From Halobacteriales archaeon YIM A00010 (GTDB taxonomy: Archaea > Halobacteriota > Halobacteria > Halobacteriales > Haloarculaceae): a DNA stretch of 64,000 nucleotides. Below, in pieces: positions 1 through 12,623 of this stretch (positions are counted from its first letter, which is position 1; each line of letters starts with the position of its first letter). The translations under genes and the position numbers were made by a program. The stretch lies in the NCBI GenBank assembly GCA_025041175.1, contig JAKCFJ010000001.1, positions 2,794,635 to 2,858,634 on the forward strand, given 5' to 3'. A model generated the notes under the pieces. The model saw only the letters and a list, made by a program, of their open reading frames with translations, made no database searches and was not told where the DNA came from.

Positions 1-443
1 ACAGCTTGCCGGTACGCCGACAGTGGCTCCACGCGTTTGGTCGTTCCCCACTCGTCCCACTGAACCGGCTCTCCTCGGTCGTCGATCCGGTCCTCGATTC
101 GTGCTTCCTCCTCGGCGTCGAACTCCTCTCCGTCGACGAAGAGTTTGATCCCGTTGTCGGGCGGCGGATTGTGGCTCGCCGTGAGCATCACCCCGTGCCG
201 GTCCCGGGAGGCGTACGCCAGCGCGGGCGTCGGTAGCTGGCCGGCCCGCAACACCCGCGCGCCGCCGCTCGTTGCTCCTGATTCGACTGCCGCCGCCAGT
301 GCGGTCCCGGTCTCACGACCGTCCCGGGCGATGACGACCTCCTCTGCTTCCCGCCCGACAGCTCGCCCGACCGCAAGCGCCAGCGACGGAGTAACGCTCG
401 CTCGGGCGTCGCCGCGGATTCCAGCGGTTCCGAACAGATCCAT
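1..443 (-). CDS. Phosphomannomutase/phosphoglucosamine mutase family protein, N-terminal part
   Basis: Alpha-D-phosphohexomutase that moves a phosphate between C1 and C6 of a hexose phosphate, supplying sugars for glycans. Only the first 147 or so codons lie in the window; the rest runs off the left edge. The N-terminus MDLFGTAGIRGDARASV is typical of the family (FGTxGIRG), and about 85 residues on lies the phosphoserine loop TASHNPPPDNGIKLF, whose serine carries the catalytic phosphate. The substrate (mannose, glucose or glucosamine phosphate) cannot be decided from this part. The start is the ATG directly before the FGTAGIRG motif. Confidence 0.9.
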   Translation of the reverse strand, partial: MDLFGTAGIRGDARASVTPSLALAVGRAVGREAEEVVIARDGRETGTALAAAVESGATSGGARVLRAGQLPTPALAYASRDRHGVMLTASHNPPPDNGIKLFVDGEEFDAEEEARIEDRIDDRGEPVQWDEWGTTKRVEPLSAYRQA

Positions 444-588
444 ACTAGCTCTCGGAATGGCCAATACTTACGAATGGCGTCTGCACACCGGCTACAGCAT
501 CGATGATCGACAAATAGGAAACGGCTCTCGGATCCACCCGTCCGAGCGTCCGGTTGCTGGTCGGTTCGCCAGTGCTCGATGATTCAGT

Positions 589-1038
589 TCATAGCTCGAC
601 ACCGCTGGGGATGAGACTGTGTTGACGGAGGAGTTCGCCCTCGGTGCTGTAAACGAGAAAGAGGTCCCGGTCACAGGCAATCGCGTCGTGGCCGTTGACA
701 GTGAGCGTGAACTGGTACTGTCCGTCTGACGTCGAATCGTCGTGCTCCCGTGCGGCGGTAACGAGGCGGTCGATCGTCCCTGCGTCGGCGTTGCACTCCA
801 GGATGAAATCCCCCGTGACGCGATCGGTCACAGCGAGCACTCCCGATGTCCCTGGGGCCATCGAATCATCGTGCATTCGGTATGAAACGTCGAGCCGGTC
901 GGACTCGAGTGCTGTGTCCGTCCCATTCTCACCTCCCAGCTGCTCCACGAACTGCTCGGATGGACCATCGAAGCTGACTGTGATCTGGGGCTTCGTTCCG
1001 TCCCCGGTGGTGACATCGAGAGTGAAATAATCTCGCAT
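589..1038 (-). CDS. Conserved haloarchaeal protein (DUF5793-like)
   Basis: A soluble acidic protein of 149 residues, starting MRDYFTLDV; two further upstream Met codons would add up to four residues. It has no membrane segment, signal or catalytic motif I can name. The ending RQHSLIPSGVEL and the segment VTDRVTGDFILECNAD match my memory of a short, widespread haloarchaeal family (DUF5793), but I could not check this. It is a single gene lying downstream of gyrA on the same strand, separated by an AT-rich gap of about 240 bp that I see nothing in. Function unknown. Confidence 0.7.
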   Translation of the reverse strand: MRDYFTLDVTTGDGTKPQITVSFDGPSEQFVEQLGGENGTDTALESDRLDVSYRMHDDSMAPGTSGVLAVTDRVTGDFILECNADAGTIDRLVTAAREHDDSTSDGQYQFTLTVNGHDAIACDRDLFLVYSTEGELLRQHSLIPSGVEL

Positions 1039-1275
1039 CATCCGTATCAAGCTATGACATCAGGTACCATGAACGTAACGCCCATAACAGATCATTGATG
1101 ATTGCAGCTGTAACTACTGGCCCCATATCTACTTTCTCCATAATGTGTGTTTAATATTTCGATTCCATAATTATTTTTTCTTATGTGGACATTGGGATAT
1201 ATGAATAAAGGACAGTCAGCAAAGATCGAGCGGTCCATACGGCTGTTGTACCAGTTAGTTGGTGTTTCGATCCGT

Positions 1276-3711
1276 TTACAGAGAGACGACGTCGACGGTT
1301 GCGACCCGGTCTTGGTCGCCGGGACACATCACTTGGACGCCCATCGTGTTTCGTCCTTGCAGGGATACTTCGTCCGCAGGAGTTCGCATGATCTGTCCGT
1401 TGGCGCTCATGAGGATGAGATCGTCGGTATCACCGACGGCTTCGAGCGCGACGACAGTTCCGTTCCGGTCGGTGGTTTTGATGTCGACGAGTCCTTTCCC
1501 GTACCGCGACTGCGTTCCGTACTCCTCGATCGGCGTGCGTTTTCCGTAGCCGTGTTCCGTGACCGTCAACAGCGCCGTGTCCCCATCGTCGATGGCCACG
1601 AGCCCCGCCACCCGATCGTCGTCGACGAGTTCGATTCCGTTGACGCCTCGCGCGGATCGGCCCATCGGTCGGACGTCCTCCTCGCTGAACCGGATCGACA
1701 GGCCGTTCTCGGTGCCGATGAGCACGTCTGCCGTGCCGTTCGTGACGACGACATCGACGAGTTCGTCGTCCGGTTCCAGGGAGACAGCACGGATCCCCGT
1801 CGAGAGGATGTTGTCGAACTCGGTCGTGGGGGTGCGCTTGATGTAGCCGTTTTTGGTGACCATCGTGAGCGATCGGTCGCCGTTGAACTCCTCGGTGTTA
1901 ACGATGGCCGTTACGTCTTCCTCCGAATCGAGATCTAGCACGTTCACGGCCGACTTTCCGCGGGCAGTCCGGCCCATCTTGGGAATGTCGTACGTTTTCA
2001 GCTGGAACACCTGTCCCTCGGTGGTGAAACACAGCAGGTAATCGTGGGTGTTGGCATGGAACACCGCACTCACGCTGTCCCCGTCTTTCAGCTTCGTTCC
2101 GATAATCCCCTTCCCGCCTCGGTGTTGGGCCTCGAACGTCGACAGCGCCATCCGTTTCACGTAGTTCGATTCGGTCAGCACCACGATGGATTCTTCCTCT
2201 GGGATCAGATCCTCGTGGCTGACGGTGCCGGCGTCCTCAACGATGGCGGTGCGTCGATCGTCGTCGTACTGTGCTTTGAGGCCCCGAAGCTCGGATTTGA
2301 TGACCGAAAGCAGCTCGCTCTCGTCGGCGAGGATCGTTTCGAGGCGTTCGATCGTTTCGGTGAGCGACTCGTACTCCGATTCGATCTCCTCTGTTTCCAT
2401 GGAGGTGAGGCTTCCGAGCTGCATCCGAACGATGTGATCGGCCTGGCGTTCGGTGAAGTCGAAGGCCTCCTGTAGCGCCGCTTTCGCTCCCGTTCGGTCT
2501 GCTGCGTTGCGGACCAACTCGACGACTTCGTCGGCGTTGTCGAGCGCCAACAGCCGGCCTTCGAGCACGTGCGCGCGTTCGTTCGCGTTGTCCAACTCGT
2601 GTCGACACCGGCGGCGAACGACCGAGCGGCGGTGCTCCAGAAACTCATCGAGTAGCTCTTTCAGATCCAAAATCCGCGGCTGGCCGTCGACCAGCGCGAG
2701 CATGATGATGCTGAACGTCCGTTCGAGGTGGTGTTTCACCAGCTGGTTTCTGACCACGTCCGGGTTCGCCCCCCGCTTGAGTTCGATGACGATGCGAATT
2801 CCGTCCCGGTCGGATTCGTCGCGGATGTCCCTGATGCCCTCGATCGCTCCGTCGTTCACGTCGTCGGCGATGCGCTTGATGCGCCGGGCCTTGTTCTCCT
2901 GGTAGGGCAACTCCGTCACGACGATCCGACCCTGTTCCTCGTCGATCTCCATTTCGGCGCGTACACGGAGCTTCCCGCGACCCGTCGTGTAGGCGTCGTA
3001 GATCCCCGAGCGGCCGACGATGTTCGCGCCCGTTGGGAAGTCGGGACCGCTGACGTGCTCCATGAGGTCGGCGATGGTGCACTCTGGGTTGTCGATGCGG
3101 TGGATGAGCCCGTCGACGACCTCCCCGAGATTGTGCGGCGGGATGTTCGTGCTCATTCCGACGGCGATACCCGACGAGCCGTTCAACAACAGGTTCGGGA
3201 GCGCGGAGGGGAGCACGACCGGCTCTTCGAGCCGATCGTCGTAGTTGGACTGGAAATCGACGGTGTCGGAGTCGATATCGTCGAGCATCTCCTCGCCGAG
3301 GGGACTCATCCGGGCTTCGGTGTACCGCATCGCGGCCGGTGGATCGCCGTCGACCGAGCCGAAGTTCCCCTGTCCGTCGATCAGCGGATAGCGCAACGAA
3401 AACTCCTGGGCCATCCGGGCCAGCGCGTCGTAGATCGAACTGTCCCCGTGGGGGTGGTATTTCCCCATCGTGTCCCCGACGATGTTCGAACATTTGCGGT
3501 GGCCGGCGTTCGACGTGATCCCACCCTCTTCCATCGCGTACAGGATGCGCTTTTGGACGGGTTTGAGCCCGTCGCGCACGTCCGGCAGCGCACGACCAGC
3601 GATGACGCTCATCGCGTAGTCGATGTAGCTCTGTTCCATCTCCTCCTCGATTCGGACCGTCTGGAACTGGTCGGGGTCGCCGGCCGGCTCGTTGGGTAGA
3701 TCGGAACTCAT
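1276..3711 (-). CDS. gyrA: DNA gyrase subunit A
   Basis: The A subunit of the A2B2 gyrase, which breaks and rejoins DNA and introduces negative supercoils. At 811 residues it has the usual length. The winged-helix region carries the catalytic tyrosine in [10 protein letters not shown] (Tyr130). The C-terminal beta-pinwheel contains QHRGGKG, the GyrA box that separates gyrase from topoisomerase IV and allows DNA wrapping. It follows gyrB by 105 bp on the same strand, so the two probably form one transcript. Gyrase in haloarchaea is the classical target of novobiocin (GyrB) and quinolones (GyrA). Confidence 0.97.
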   Translation of the reverse strand: MSSDLPNEPAGDPDQFQTVRIEEEMEQSYIDYAMSVIAGRALPDVRDGLKPVQKRILYAMEEGGITSNAGHRKCSNIVGDTMGKYHPHGDSSIYDALARMAQEFSLRYPLIDGQGNFGSVDGDPPAAMRYTEARMSPLGEEMLDDIDSDTVDFQSNYDDRLEEPVVLPSALPNLLLNGSSGIAVGMSTNIPPHNLGEVVDGLIHRIDNPECTIADLMEHVSGPDFPTGANIVGRSGIYDAYTTGRGKLRVRAEMEIDEEQGRIVVTELPYQENKARRIKRIADDVNDGAIEGIRDIRDESDRDGIRIVIELKRGANPDVVRNQLVKHHLERTFSIIMLALVDGQPRILDLKELLDEFLEHRRSVVRRRCRHELDNANERAHVLEGRLLALDNADEVVELVRNAADRTGAKAALQEAFDFTERQADHIVRMQLGSLTSMETEEIESEYESLTETIERLETILADESELLSVIKSELRGLKAQYDDDRRTAIVEDAGTVSHEDLIPEEESIVVLTESNYVKRMALSTFEAQHRGGKGIIGTKLKDGDSVSAVFHANTHDYLLCFTTEGQVFQLKTYDIPKMGRTARGKSAVNVLDLDSEEDVTAIVNTEEFNGDRSLTMVTKNGYIKRTPTTEFDNILSTGIRAVSLEPDDELVDVVVTNGTADVLIGTENGLSIRFSEEDVRPMGRSARGVNGIELVDDDRVAGLVAIDDGDTALLTVTEHGYGKRTPIEEYGTQSRYGKGLVDIKTTDRNGTVVALEAVGDTDDLILMSANGQIMRTPADEVSLQGRNTMGVQVMCPGDQDRVATVDVVSL

Positions 3712-3816
3712 GGCTCACACTCCGTTCGAATTTTGCGTAATCGGCTGTCGATGCGATGTCGTGTGTTCGAGTCGTTCGTCATTGTGTAACTCTCCGGATC
3801 AAACGATCGGATCGGC

Positions 3817-5736
<1,920 letters not shown>

Positions 5737-5763
5737 CTACTTGGCTCAGCTAGCACCGTTTGA

Positions 5764-5773
5764 CTCATAAAAC
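5764..5773 (-). promoter_or_regulatory. Putative TATA box of gyrB-gyrA
   Basis: On the minus strand the sequence GGTTTTATGAG lies 31-40 bp upstream of the gyrB ATG, a suitable distance for TBP binding and a very short or absent leader. The assignment is by position and composition only. Confidence 0.4.
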
Positions 5774-5968
5774 CCTCGCACGCGCGCGGAGATTAACGGG
5801 GACATAACATAAGAAACCAGGTGTATCGAAATCCTCGTTTGCTTTTCGATCGGTTTGTGCCGCTCGCGCGAACCGTTCTTTTTCGCCCTCCCCGTCTCCT
5901 GTGGTGCGTGACCGTTTGGCAGGATACTTGTTTCCGCCATTTTCACTTTCACTCTGGTGTCGCGGCTG

Positions 5969-5974
5969 TTTTAA
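5969..5974 (+). promoter_or_regulatory. Putative TATA box of top6B-top6A
   Basis: TTTTAA lies about 27-32 bp before the ATG chosen for top6B, which fits a leaderless haloarchaeal transcript. It also argues against an upstream in-frame start 60 codons earlier, which would place the promoter inside the gene. Confidence 0.45.
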
Positions 5975-6000
5975 CCCCGGATGCAGTACGCCCGCCTAGC

Positions 6001-8373
6001 ATGACTTCGTATCAATCAGAGCTCGGAGGGGGCACGAACGTCGCCGAGGAGTTAGCGGAAAGCCAGCGCTCCATCTCCATCGCCGAGTTCTTCGAGAAAA
6101 ACAAGCATATGCTCGGATTCGACAGCGGTGCCAGGGGATTGGTCACGGCTGTCAAGGAGGCAGTGGACAACGCGCTCGATGCGACCGAAGAAGCGGGTAT
6201 TCTTCCGGACATCTACGTGGAGATCACTGAAGAGGGTGATTACTACCGGCTCGTCGTCGAGGACAACGGTCCGGGTATCACGAAAGAACAGCTTCCGAAA
6301 GTGTTCGGGAAGCTTCTGTACGGGTCGCGGTTCCACGTTCGGGAACAAAAGCGGGGACAGCAGGGGATCGGGATCTCCGCGGCGGTGTTGTACTCCCAGC
6401 TCACGAGCGGGAAGCCGGCGATGATCACCTCCCGAACGGAGGGCGATTCGGCGGCCCAGTATTTCGAGCTGATCATCGACACGGACACGAACGAGCCGGA
6501 GATCTCCGTCGACACGACGACCACGTGGGAGCGCCCCCATGGGACGCGGATCGAACTGGAGATGGAGGCGAACATGCGCGCGCGCCAGCAGCTCCACGAT
6601 TACATCAAGCACACGGCCGTCGTGAACCCTCACGCCCGTATCGAGTTCGAGGAACCCCGCGGGCGGCTGAAGTTCGAGCGGGTGACCGATCAACTCCCCG
6701 CGGAAACCGAAGAGATCCGCCCCCATCCCCACGGCATCGAACTCGGTTCGCTCATCAAGCTGCTCGACGAGACAGATTCGTACTCCGTCTCCGGGTTCGT
6801 GCAAGAGGAGTTCACACGCGTGGGACAGAAGACTGCGGATTCGATCACCTCGGCGTTCCGGGACCGACATTTCGGCCGTGAGCTGTCGTGGCGGCCGCCC
6901 GAAAGGTCACAGATCGAGGCGGCTGTCACCGACGCGGTGGCAAACAAAAGCAAAGCGGCGACCGCCACGTTCGCCCAACGGGTTGGAACGAGTACCACGG
7001 AACGCGATCGCGTCGCCCACCACGAACTCGTCGACATCGTGGCGAACGCGGCCGAGCACGTCAAAGAAGAGTCCGGAGCGACGTTCGCGACGACGGTCCG
7101 GAAAAAAACGGTTGCGGCGGTGTGGGAGGCGGTGGCGGCGGGCTGTGAATCGGATCTCGCCCGTCTCGTGGACGAGGCCACCACCAGCCGCAAGGGTGAG
7201 CCGACGGTCGGGGGCATGGCTCGGCGCATCGCAACGAAGCTGGAGGGAGTCGAACGCCACCGGCTCACGAGAGACACCGTGGCGACGCACGTCGATCGTG
7301 CGGCCGAGCAGACCGAAGAGCGCGACGACGAACCGTTCGGTGAGACCGCCCGCGAGAACGTGATCGATGCCGCCTGGTCGATCTCTCGGACCGTGCCGGA
7401 CGATCCGCCCTCGGTTCGGGAGACGGCCGCCGACCGCGACACTGCGAGCGAGCTGCTCGAAGCGATGCGGGAAACGGACATCCTCGCGCCACCGACGGAC
7501 TGTCTGGCTCCGATCACCAACGAGCTGGTCGAAGAGGGGCTACGAAAGGAGTTCGACGCCGATTTTTACGCCGCGACGACGCGGGACGCCGAGGTTCACG
7601 GCGGCGATCCGTTCATCGTCGAGGCGGGGATCGCCTACGGCGGCGACGTTGCCAGTGAGGGCCGGATCGACGTGCTTCGGTTTGCGAATCGGGTGCCGCT
7701 CGTCTACCAGCGGGGCGCGTGCGCCACCTCCGACGTGATTCAAGGGATCAACTGGCGCAACTACGGGCTAGACCAGCCCGGTGGGAGCGGGATGCCCAAC
7801 GGATCGGCCGTCGTGATGGTGCACGTCGCCTCGACGAACGTGCCGTTTACGAGCGAGTCGAAAGACGCCATCGCAAACGTTCCCGAGATCGAAGACGAGA
7901 TCGAGCTGGCGCTGCGGTCGGCGGCCCGCGATCTCAAGGGGTATCTCAAAAAGCGCCGGACGCTCGAACAGCGCCAGCGCAAACGGAACGTCATCGCCGA
8001 CATCCTGCCGACGATGGCCGACAAGCTCGCTGACATGACCGAGCGCGAATCCCTCGCCATCGAGGATTCGCTCGCACGCATCATGAACAACGTCCTCGTC
8101 GAGCGGACGGTCGAAAACGACGGCGTTCGGCTCGTGGTCACGAACCACACCGATCGCGTCGCCGAGTTGGCGTTGACCGATATCGTGAGCGTCGATCCCG
8201 GCGAGATCGAGGACGCGACCGTCGTCGAGATGGACGGCGAGTGGTTCGTCAAATGGGACCCCAGCGTCCAAAGCGGTGAACGCGCCGCCATCGAATACGA
8301 CGTGAACGGGAACGCGTCGTTCGACATCACTGTCGACGGAATCGAACCGGAAAAACTCTCTATCAACGCCTAA
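6001..8373 (+). CDS. top6B: DNA topoisomerase VI subunit B
   Basis: The ATPase subunit of type IIB topoisomerase VI, which relaxes and decatenates DNA. The protein has 790 residues from [11 protein letters not shown]. The GHKL fold shows [12 protein letters not shown] (Asn box), VVEDNGPGI and [15 protein letters not shown] (ATP lid). The helix-two-turn-helix domain and a long charged insert follow, then the transducer end [17 protein letters not shown]. The reading frame is open for 60 codons further upstream, but that extension is basic and aromatic, unlike the protein, and contains the likely promoter, so the later ATG is preferred. top6A begins 4 nt after the stop. Confidence 0.96.
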   Translation: MTSYQSELGGGTNVAEELAESQRSISIAEFFEKNKHMLGFDSGARGLVTAVKEAVDNALDATEEAGILPDIYVEITEEGDYYRLVVEDNGPGITKEQLPKVFGKLLYGSRFHVREQKRGQQGIGISAAVLYSQLTSGKPAMITSRTEGDSAAQYFELIIDTDTNEPEISVDTTTTWERPHGTRIELEMEANMRARQQLHDYIKHTAVVNPHARIEFEEPRGRLKFERVTDQLPAETEEIRPHPHGIELGSLIKLLDETDSYSVSGFVQEEFTRVGQKTADSITSAFRDRHFGRELSWRPPERSQIEAAVTDAVANKSKAATATFAQRVGTSTTERDRVAHHELVDIVANAAEHVKEESGATFATTVRKKTVAAVWEAVAAGCESDLARLVDEATTSRKGEPTVGGMARRIATKLEGVERHRLTRDTVATHVDRAAEQTEERDDEPFGETARENVIDAAWSISRTVPDDPPSVRETAADRDTASELLEAMRETDILAPPTDCLAPITNELVEEGLRKEFDADFYAATTRDAEVHGGDPFIVEAGIAYGGDVASEGRIDVLRFANRVPLVYQRGACATSDVIQGINWRNYGLDQPGGSGMPNGSAVVMVHVASTNVPFTSESKDAIANVPEIEDEIELALRSAARDLKGYLKKRRTLEQRQRKRNVIADILPTMADKLADMTERESLAIEDSLARIMNNVLVERTVENDGVRLVVTNHTDRVAELALTDIVSVDPGEIEDATVVEMDGEWFVKWDPSVQSGERAAIEYDVNGNASFDITVDGIEPEKLSINA

Positions 8374-8377
8374 GACA

Positions 8378-9490
8378 ATGAGCACCAACACCGAACCTGA
8401 TACTGACGCTGACGACAGCGACGCCCGCGAACGACTGCTCGATCTCGCGGCGGACTTTTACGACCAGTTCGCCGGCGGCGAGGTCCCGTCGATGCGGATC
8501 CCAACCCGGACGAAATCGAACATCGAGTACGACGAGGACACGGAGGTGTGGGTGTACGGCGATCGTCACTCCACCCGCTCGGCCACCACCGTCACCGGCG
8601 CGAAAAAGCTCCTCAAAGCGATTTACGTCATTGATTTCCTCGCCCAACAGCTGGACGAAGACCGGTCGTCGACCCTGCGGGAGCTGTACTACCTGAGCGA
8701 GTCGTGGGACCACGAGACGGCCCAGTTTTCCAACCAAGACGAGTCGAACCAGCTCATCGAGGATCTGGAGATCGTCTCGGACGTCACTCGTGAGGATTTC
8801 CACATGCGGCCGGAAGAATCGGGTGCGACGCTGATGGGACCGCTCCACCTCCGCGAGCAGACCCGTCGGGGCGAGCGCGCGATTCACTGCCAGGAAGACG
8901 TTGGAGAGGGCGGGTATCAGATCCCGAACAATCCGGACACGATCGAGTTTCTCGATCACGACGCGGATTTCATCCTCTGTGTCGAGACCGGTGGGATGCG
9001 CGATCGGCTCGTGGAAAACGGGTTCGACGAGGAGCACAACACCATCGTTGTCCATCTCAAGGGCCAGCCAGCCCGCGCGACGCGACGGATCACCCGCCGT
9101 CTGCACGACGAGCTGGGGCTTCCGGTGGTGGTGTTCACAGACGGCGACCCGTGGTCGTACCGGATTTTCGCCTCGGTCGCGTATGGAAGCATCAAAAGCG
9201 CCCACCTCTCGGAGCATCTGGCCACGCCGGACGCGCGGTTCATCGGGATTCAACCGACCGACATCGTCGAGTACGATCTCCCGACCGATCCGCTGTCGGA
9301 TTCGGACGTGAACGCGCTGGAAAACGAGCTGGAGGATCCACGCTTCCAGTCGTCGTACTGGACCGAGCAGATCGAGCGCCAGCTCGACATCAATAAGAAG
9401 GCCGAGCAGCAGGCGCTCGCCTCTCGTGGGCTGGATTTCGTCACGGACACCTACCTCCCGACGCGACTCGAAGCGATGGACGTGTTGTAA
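8378..9490 (+). CDS. top6A: DNA topoisomerase VI subunit A (Spo11-like)
   Basis: The DNA-cleaving subunit of topoisomerase VI, related to the meiotic nuclease Spo11. It has 370 residues, the normal length. The winged-helix (CAP-like) domain carries the catalytic tyrosine in [14 protein letters not shown] (Tyr104/105), which forms the 5'-phosphotyrosyl link. The TOPRIM domain shows CVETGG and [12 protein letters not shown] with the Mg-binding acids. It is directly coupled to top6B. The divergent gyrB-gyrA / top6B-top6A block puts both type II topoisomerases of the cell in one locus. Confidence 0.96.
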   Translation: MSTNTEPDTDADDSDARERLLDLAADFYDQFAGGEVPSMRIPTRTKSNIEYDEDTEVWVYGDRHSTRSATTVTGAKKLLKAIYVIDFLAQQLDEDRSSTLRELYYLSESWDHETAQFSNQDESNQLIEDLEIVSDVTREDFHMRPEESGATLMGPLHLREQTRRGERAIHCQEDVGEGGYQIPNNPDTIEFLDHDADFILCVETGGMRDRLVENGFDEEHNTIVVHLKGQPARATRRITRRLHDELGLPVVVFTDGDPWSYRIFASVAYGSIKSAHLSEHLATPDARFIGIQPTDIVEYDLPTDPLSDSDVNALENELEDPRFQSSYWTEQIERQLDINKKAEQQALASRGLDFVTDTYLPTRLEAMDVL

Positions 9491-9493
9491 CCG

Positions 9494-10300
9494 TTACTCC
9501 CGCTCATCTAGCACTACGGGGATCCCTCTCCGTGCGACATCGGCGGCGAACGCGCTCGAATCGGCTTTGAGTGCGGCGAACGTGTTGTAGTGGATCGGAA
9601 GCACGAGATCCGGATCGAGCTGGGCCGCCAGCTCGGCGGCCTCTCGGCGATCCATCGTGAGACTCCTCCCGATCGGGGGAACGAACACCGAGAGGTTCGC
9701 CGAGGAGCCGGATGGAGGCAGTTCGAGCCGTTCGTGTGCGTCTATCACGTCCGTGTCTCCCGACCAGAACACCGACGCGCCGTCTATAGTCAGATGGTAG
9801 CCACACCCGAACCCGCGTGGATGCACCGGCGTCCCATCGGCGCGCGTGTTGGGGCCGTCGGGATCGTTGTACGCCGGAATCGAACGAACCACTCCCGTGT
9901 CGAGCGCCAGTCTGTCACCGGTTTCGATCCGCCGCACCTCGTATGGAAGGGCGGAAACGGGGCGCACGTCCCGATCGATGCCCGCCGTGTCGACGCCTTC
10001 ATAAACGACGACTGTCGCGTGGGGGTGGGCAACGCGTTCGATCCCGTCGGAATCGTAGTGGTGGTTGTGCGTTACACAGACGAGATCGCCATCACGAGCG
10101 TCGTACTCGGTTCCGGTGGGATGGGCAGTCGTGTGATCTGGGTTCTGAGGCGTCTCTGACTGTGTATCGGGTGTCCACTCCCCGGTGAGAACGCCGTAGC
10201 GTCCGGGATCGAGGTAGGCGACGAACCCATCGGGCGTTTCGATTCGTAGCGTAGCGTATCCAAACCAATCGAACGTATATCCGGAGTGGGTGACCGTCAT
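9494..10300 (-). CDS. MBL-fold metal-dependent hydrolase
   Basis: A metallo-beta-lactamase-fold protein of the UlaG/RomA-like type, 268 residues from MTVTHSGYTFDWFGYATLRI. Metal-binding features are the variant THNHHYDSDGIERV (HxHxDH-like), WSGDTDVID (the later Asp) and LPIHYNTF (the C-terminal His). The substrate is unknown; relatives act on lactones, phosphodiesters or thioesters. It is convergent with top6A, the stops being only 3 bp apart. An in-frame start 13 codons upstream exists, but the chosen ATG begins the family-like text THSGYTFDWFG. Confidence 0.85.
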   Translation of the reverse strand: MTVTHSGYTFDWFGYATLRIETPDGFVAYLDPGRYGVLTGEWTPDTQSETPQNPDHTTAHPTGTEYDARDGDLVCVTHNHHYDSDGIERVAHPHATVVVYEGVDTAGIDRDVRPVSALPYEVRRIETGDRLALDTGVVRSIPAYNDPDGPNTRADGTPVHPRGFGCGYHLTIDGASVFWSGDTDVIDAHERLELPPSGSSANLSVFVPPIGRSLTMDRREAAELAAQLDPDLVLPIHYNTFAALKADSSAFAADVARRGIPVVLDERE

Positions 10301-10339
10301 GTACGATAGGGGAGCAGCAACAGTAAAAAAGTCCCTCAA

Positions 10340-11341
10340 TCACTCCCAGAGTTCGTACAGATCGTCCTCGACGGGTCCAGCGACCGGCTCGCCGTCGAGC
10401 GTGACGCCCGGCTCAGCTCCCTCATCGGCTGCCCTGACGCGGCCGATGACGGCACCCGTGATATCGTTCTCTTCGAGATTCCCGAGGGCGGTCTCTCGTT
10501 CGGAGTCTGGAACCGTTGCCAGCAGCGCCCCCGATCCGAAGATCCGAAGCGGATCGACGCCCAGGGCGTCACAGAGTGTTTCGGTCTCCGGACGGACGGG
10601 GATCTTCGCTCGCTCGACCGAGAACGTGGCCGACGAGGAGGCGGCCATCTCGGTGAGGCCGGCGAGCACGCCGCCCTCGGTCGGGTCGTGCATCGCCGTC
10701 GCATAGGGCGCGAGCGCCGACGCGCCCCCGAGAACGGACAAATCCTCGTAGTACGTCCTCGCCGCCCCGAGCACGTCGTCCGTGACCCGGCCAGCGAGTT
10801 CGTCGGAGAAATCCGAGCCGAGGATCGCAGTGCCCTCGGTGCCGGCGCTCCCGGCGATGAGGATCGCCTCCCCGGCGCTGGCTCCCGAGGATGGGACGTA
10901 CCGCTCCGTCGTTCCGAGGCACGTCATCGACAACAACGGCCGGGAGAGATCCGCTGAGTACTCCGCGTGGCCACCGACCACCCGCACGCCCAACTCCGAG
11001 GCGGCGTCGTCGATCTGTCGGGTGATCCGATCGAGATCCCGGTCGCCGTTCTCCGGGAGGATGCAGACGTTCGTCAGCCACCGCGGGGTTCCGCCGGAGG
11101 CAGCGACGTCGTTGCACGCGACTGTCACGCCCAGCGTCCCCACGCGATCGGCGGCAAGGGAGATCGGATCGGAGTTGACGACCAGCAGCTCCTCGTCATT
11201 CCCGTCTGTCTCCGTCTCGTCCACACGGATCGCTGCGGTGTCCTCGCCGTACGCCGGCCCCTGCACCACCGCCGGATCGGCGCTGCCAAGCCGCGAGAAC
11301 ACCAGCTGTTCCAACGCATCGGGCGGAACTTTTCCAACCAT
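10340..11341 (-). CDS. AIR-synthase family protein (HypE/PurM/ThiL superfamily)
   Basis: 333 residues with the two-domain PurM fold. The N-terminal part has YGEDTAAIRV and NSDPISL (the Mg/ATP Asp-rich strand), then VACNDVAASGGTPRW, a strong HypE/SelD-like dimer motif. The C-terminal part has MHDPTEGGVLAGLTEMA and FGSGALLATVP. The layout is closest to HypE, but no hyp hydrogenase genes lie nearby, so the substrate in haloarchaea is unclear. It lies just upstream of the MBL-fold gene on the same strand (about 40 bp gap), so co-transcription is possible. Confidence 0.8.
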   Translation of the reverse strand: MVGKVPPDALEQLVFSRLGSADPAVVQGPAYGEDTAAIRVDETETDGNDEELLVVNSDPISLAADRVGTLGVTVACNDVAASGGTPRWLTNVCILPENGDRDLDRITRQIDDAASELGVRVVGGHAEYSADLSRPLLSMTCLGTTERYVPSSGASAGEAILIAGSAGTEGTAILGSDFSDELAGRVTDDVLGAARTYYEDLSVLGGASALAPYATAMHDPTEGGVLAGLTEMAASSSATFSVERAKIPVRPETETLCDALGVDPLRIFGSGALLATVPDSERETALGNLEENDITGAVIGRVRAADEGAEPGVTLDGEPVAGPVEDDLYELWE

Positions 11342-11440
11342 GTCCTACCACTGGCGTGGCTGCGACCAAAACCTGTTGGCGAGGCGGCGGATGGAATCCT
11401 CAATGAAAGCGGACCACGGCCGGGAGTCGTGTCTCGTCAA

Positions 11441-11980
11441 TCACTCGTGAAATCGGTATCGGCGTTGGACCGATTCGAACAGATCGAGTGCCGGTATCAG
11501 TTGGACCTGTTGCTCGTATCCATTCGAGGAAAGGGCTCGCTCTATCCCCCGAAATGCAGCCCGATCGTTCGTGTATACCGCAACGGAGGCTACATTGCCT
11601 TCCGAAAGCAGTTGTGCTGTGATCCCCCCTTCAGCGTCAGCCTGTTCTATCTCGTGTTCTGGCCGGTCGTCTGCAACCGCGATATAGCGTCGGACCAGAT
11701 CCATCGTGGATGAGACGACAGGATTACTGTAATCGATGTCCTCCAGAATCTGTACCCATCCAGCCTCGATGGCAGTGTCGATTGGTGGAACATCGTAGGG
11801 GATAGCTTCGGGCGTCAGCTCCGCATGGACACGAGGAGGATACAACAGGACGATATCGTATTCAGTAACAGCCCGTTCGAGTAGAGAAACGGCATCAGCA
11901 CGTTCGAATTCGATGAAGAGATTGGTATCGATGACGTGAGCATCGACAGCAGGAAAGAGAATATCCGACACGGTGCTCAC
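11441..11980 (-). CDS. PIN-domain protein, probable toxin of a PIN/HTH pair
   Basis: 179 residues with a PIN-type RNase fold. The first catalytic acid sits in HVIDTNLFIEFERAD; a central acid cluster reads EHEIEQADAEGG; the late segment VYTNDRAAFRGIE gives the TND motif. PIN domains cleave single-stranded RNA and often act as toxins. The start overlaps the stop of the upstream regulator by 4 nt (ATGA), showing tight translational coupling. It is longer than classical VapC (about 130 residues), so it belongs to a haloarchaeal PIN subgroup. Toxicity is inferred only from this arrangement. Confidence 0.75.
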   Translation of the reverse strand: MSTVSDILFPAVDAHVIDTNLFIEFERADAVSLLERAVTEYDIVLLYPPRVHAELTPEAIPYDVPPIDTAIEAGWVQILEDIDYSNPVVSSTMDLVRRYIAVADDRPEHEIEQADAEGGITAQLLSEGNVASVAVYTNDRAAFRGIERALSSNGYEQQVQLIPALDLFESVQRRYRFHE

Positions 11981-12573
11981 TCCCTGCTCTCGGCATCGAC
12001 CGCCGCATCCAGCGCATCGAGATCGATTTCCGTGTTGGTATCCGGTTCGATTCTCTGGAGGATATCGCGCAGCTCCTGAAGGATGGTTTCGGCTTCAAGG
12101 ACTGTGATGTCTTGCTCACGGGCCATGATCCGGGCGGTCATACGACCACGCCGGTATGCCCGAGCATACTCTAGCGCGGTCGCAAGTCCGGAAACGCCGT
12201 GACGATCGACGTATAGTCCAAGCGTATCGTTTGTCTGGCTTTTCCCGAGCGCGACGATCACAGCAGGGGTAAGCTCGTAGTCATCCGTTTCGGTTTGAAC
12301 AGTCATGCTGACGTGTGCCGCACGGTACTTGTGGGGCTGGGTCTCCGAGGCCTGTTCGATGAGACCGAGATCGGACAATCGATTCACGTCCTCGTAGACG
12401 GTCGTCCGCGAACTATCGAGTCCGGTAGCGATCTCATCGACTGTTGGTGTTCCTAGCTCGAAGATCCGTGTGTACACTCCGGCCAGTCGACGATGGCCGA
12501 TGAGATCCGAAAGGGCGAGCATCCGATCGAGCGGATGGGCTGTTGGCCTGATCGCTTTAGGCATACTTTTCAT
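11977..12573 (-). CDS. Winged-helix regulator, probable partner of the PIN protein
   Basis: 198 residues (or 195 from the second Met). An N-terminal winged HTH reads TVDEIATGLDSSRTTVYEDV, followed by the wing around SDLGLIEQASE. The C-terminal half (AYRRGRMTARIMAREQDITV onward) is an alpha-helical region ending in a very acidic tail, of a kind seen in haloarchaeal regulators paired with PIN genes. It is probably the antitoxin and autorepressor: a perfect inverted repeat overlaps its start. The frame stays open about 65 codons upstream, but that part is basic and lacks sense as protein. Confidence 0.7.
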   Translation of the reverse strand: MKSMPKAIRPTAHPLDRMLALSDLIGHRRLAGVYTRIFELGTPTVDEIATGLDSSRTTVYEDVNRLSDLGLIEQASETQPHKYRAAHVSMTVQTETDDYELTPAVIVALGKSQTNDTLGLYVDRHGVSGLATALEYARAYRRGRMTARIMAREQDITVLEAETILQELRDILQRIEPDTNTEIDLDALDAAVDAESRE

Positions 12574-12593
12574 AATCCGCGAATAATGAAAAG
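12566..12593. promoter_or_regulatory. Inverted repeat at the start of the HTH/PIN operon, candidate operator
   Basis: CTTTTCAT and ATGAAAAG form a perfect 8-bp inverted repeat with a 12-bp spacer, extended imperfectly by CAT on both outer sides. It covers the region where the TATA box (CTTTTCATTATT on the minus strand) and the first codons lie. A dimeric HTH antitoxin bound here would block its own transcription, the usual logic of such pairs. Confidence 0.5.
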
Positions 12594-12623
12594 CATGTCG
12601 GTTAGGCTTCCATCGTGGAAAGA

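Noticed and set aside
5821..6000. N-terminal extension of top6B by 60 codons
   Set aside because: The extension is aromatic/basic and would contain the promoter; the ATG at 6001 gives the normal protein.
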